Assembly: GCA_964019425.1 (NCBI GenBank)
Contig: OZ025794.1
Span: 310,001 to 374,000, forward strand
Direction: 5' to 3'
DNA length: 64,000 bases
DNA from: Flectonema sp. DT1601
Lineage: Eukaryota; Euglenozoa; Diplonemea; Diplonemida; Diplonemidae
Under the pieces are notes generated by a model, which was not told where the DNA came from, did not search any database, and was given only the letters and a program-made list of their open reading frames with translations. A program made the position numbers and the translations under genes. Below, piece by piece: positions 63,867 to 64,000 of the stretch; the first letter of the stretch is position 1; the number at the start of each line of letters is the position of its first letter.

Positions 63867-64000
63867 TCGAAAAATAAAATAAACAAACAAAACAACAGAA
63901 CTCCATCGACAATCGGGTTCGAGCATCGCGGATATCGAAAATTGGATTTCCGTCAGCGTAGTTCGTTGTGGTATCAGCTTGCCTTTGCTGTGTGTCTTAT
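63867..64000. other. 3' flank of the ubiquitin-like gene
   Basis: The stop is followed at once by AAAAATAAAATAAAC, which can serve as polyadenylation signal, then GC-richer sequence running off the window. No further gene visible. Confidence 0.4.

Overview
The window is eukaryotic repeat-rich DNA. It is AT-rich, has long poly-A and poly-T runs, tRNA-like sequences with internal Pol III boxes, splice-like signals, several families of cut-and-paste DNA transposons, and no bacterial operon structure, rRNA or CRISPR. I cannot assign a species; an invertebrate or a protist would both fit. All coordinates come from reading the text by eye, so ends that fall in homopolymers may be off by a few bases.

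Layout. 1-18,084: head-to-tail array of near-identical 3.3-kb units. Each unit carries a tRNA-like sequence, a long hairpin, GGTATCTC iterons, two hairpin cassettes (type A) and a 361-residue coiled-coil gene on the minus strand. 18,085-22,575: a terminal segment called R here, about 19 short hairpin cassettes (type B), a spacer (C) and more A cassettes. 22,576-29,582: more tandem units. 29,604-37,316: the same modules in inverted order, with a diverged coiled-coil paralogue (277 aa, plus strand). 37,317-38,426: a second tRNA-like sequence, a maze of AAAGGG/CCCTTT inverted repeats, and B cassettes. 38,427-52,987: a TA-flanked DNA transposon (T-B) whose two arms are separated by a 12.8-kb forward-oriented composite. 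That composite itself contains an intact 731-aa transposase element, a deleted relative of it, an old diverged family member and a second small transposon (T-A). 52,988-57,087: the end of the outer inverted B array and an inverted R segment holding a second near-identical 731-aa transposase element. 57,088-64,000: more ordinary-looking DNA with a duplicated segment ending in a 10-bp minisatellite, a single-copy diverged coiled-coil gene with one nonsense codon, and a large gene for a protein with about five divergent ubiquitin-like folds.

The unifying observation is a composite repeat family with the order R, B hairpin array, C, iterons, A hairpins, coiled-coil gene. It occurs as nested copies in both orientations. 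Its hairpins keep their pairing while the sequence changes: a G:C to A:T swap between A and B cassettes, and two swapped pairs in the R-end hairpin of an old copy. I found no recombinase or polymerase belonging to this composite, so how it spreads is unknown. No retrovirus, LTR element, Polinton or toxin gene was recognised.
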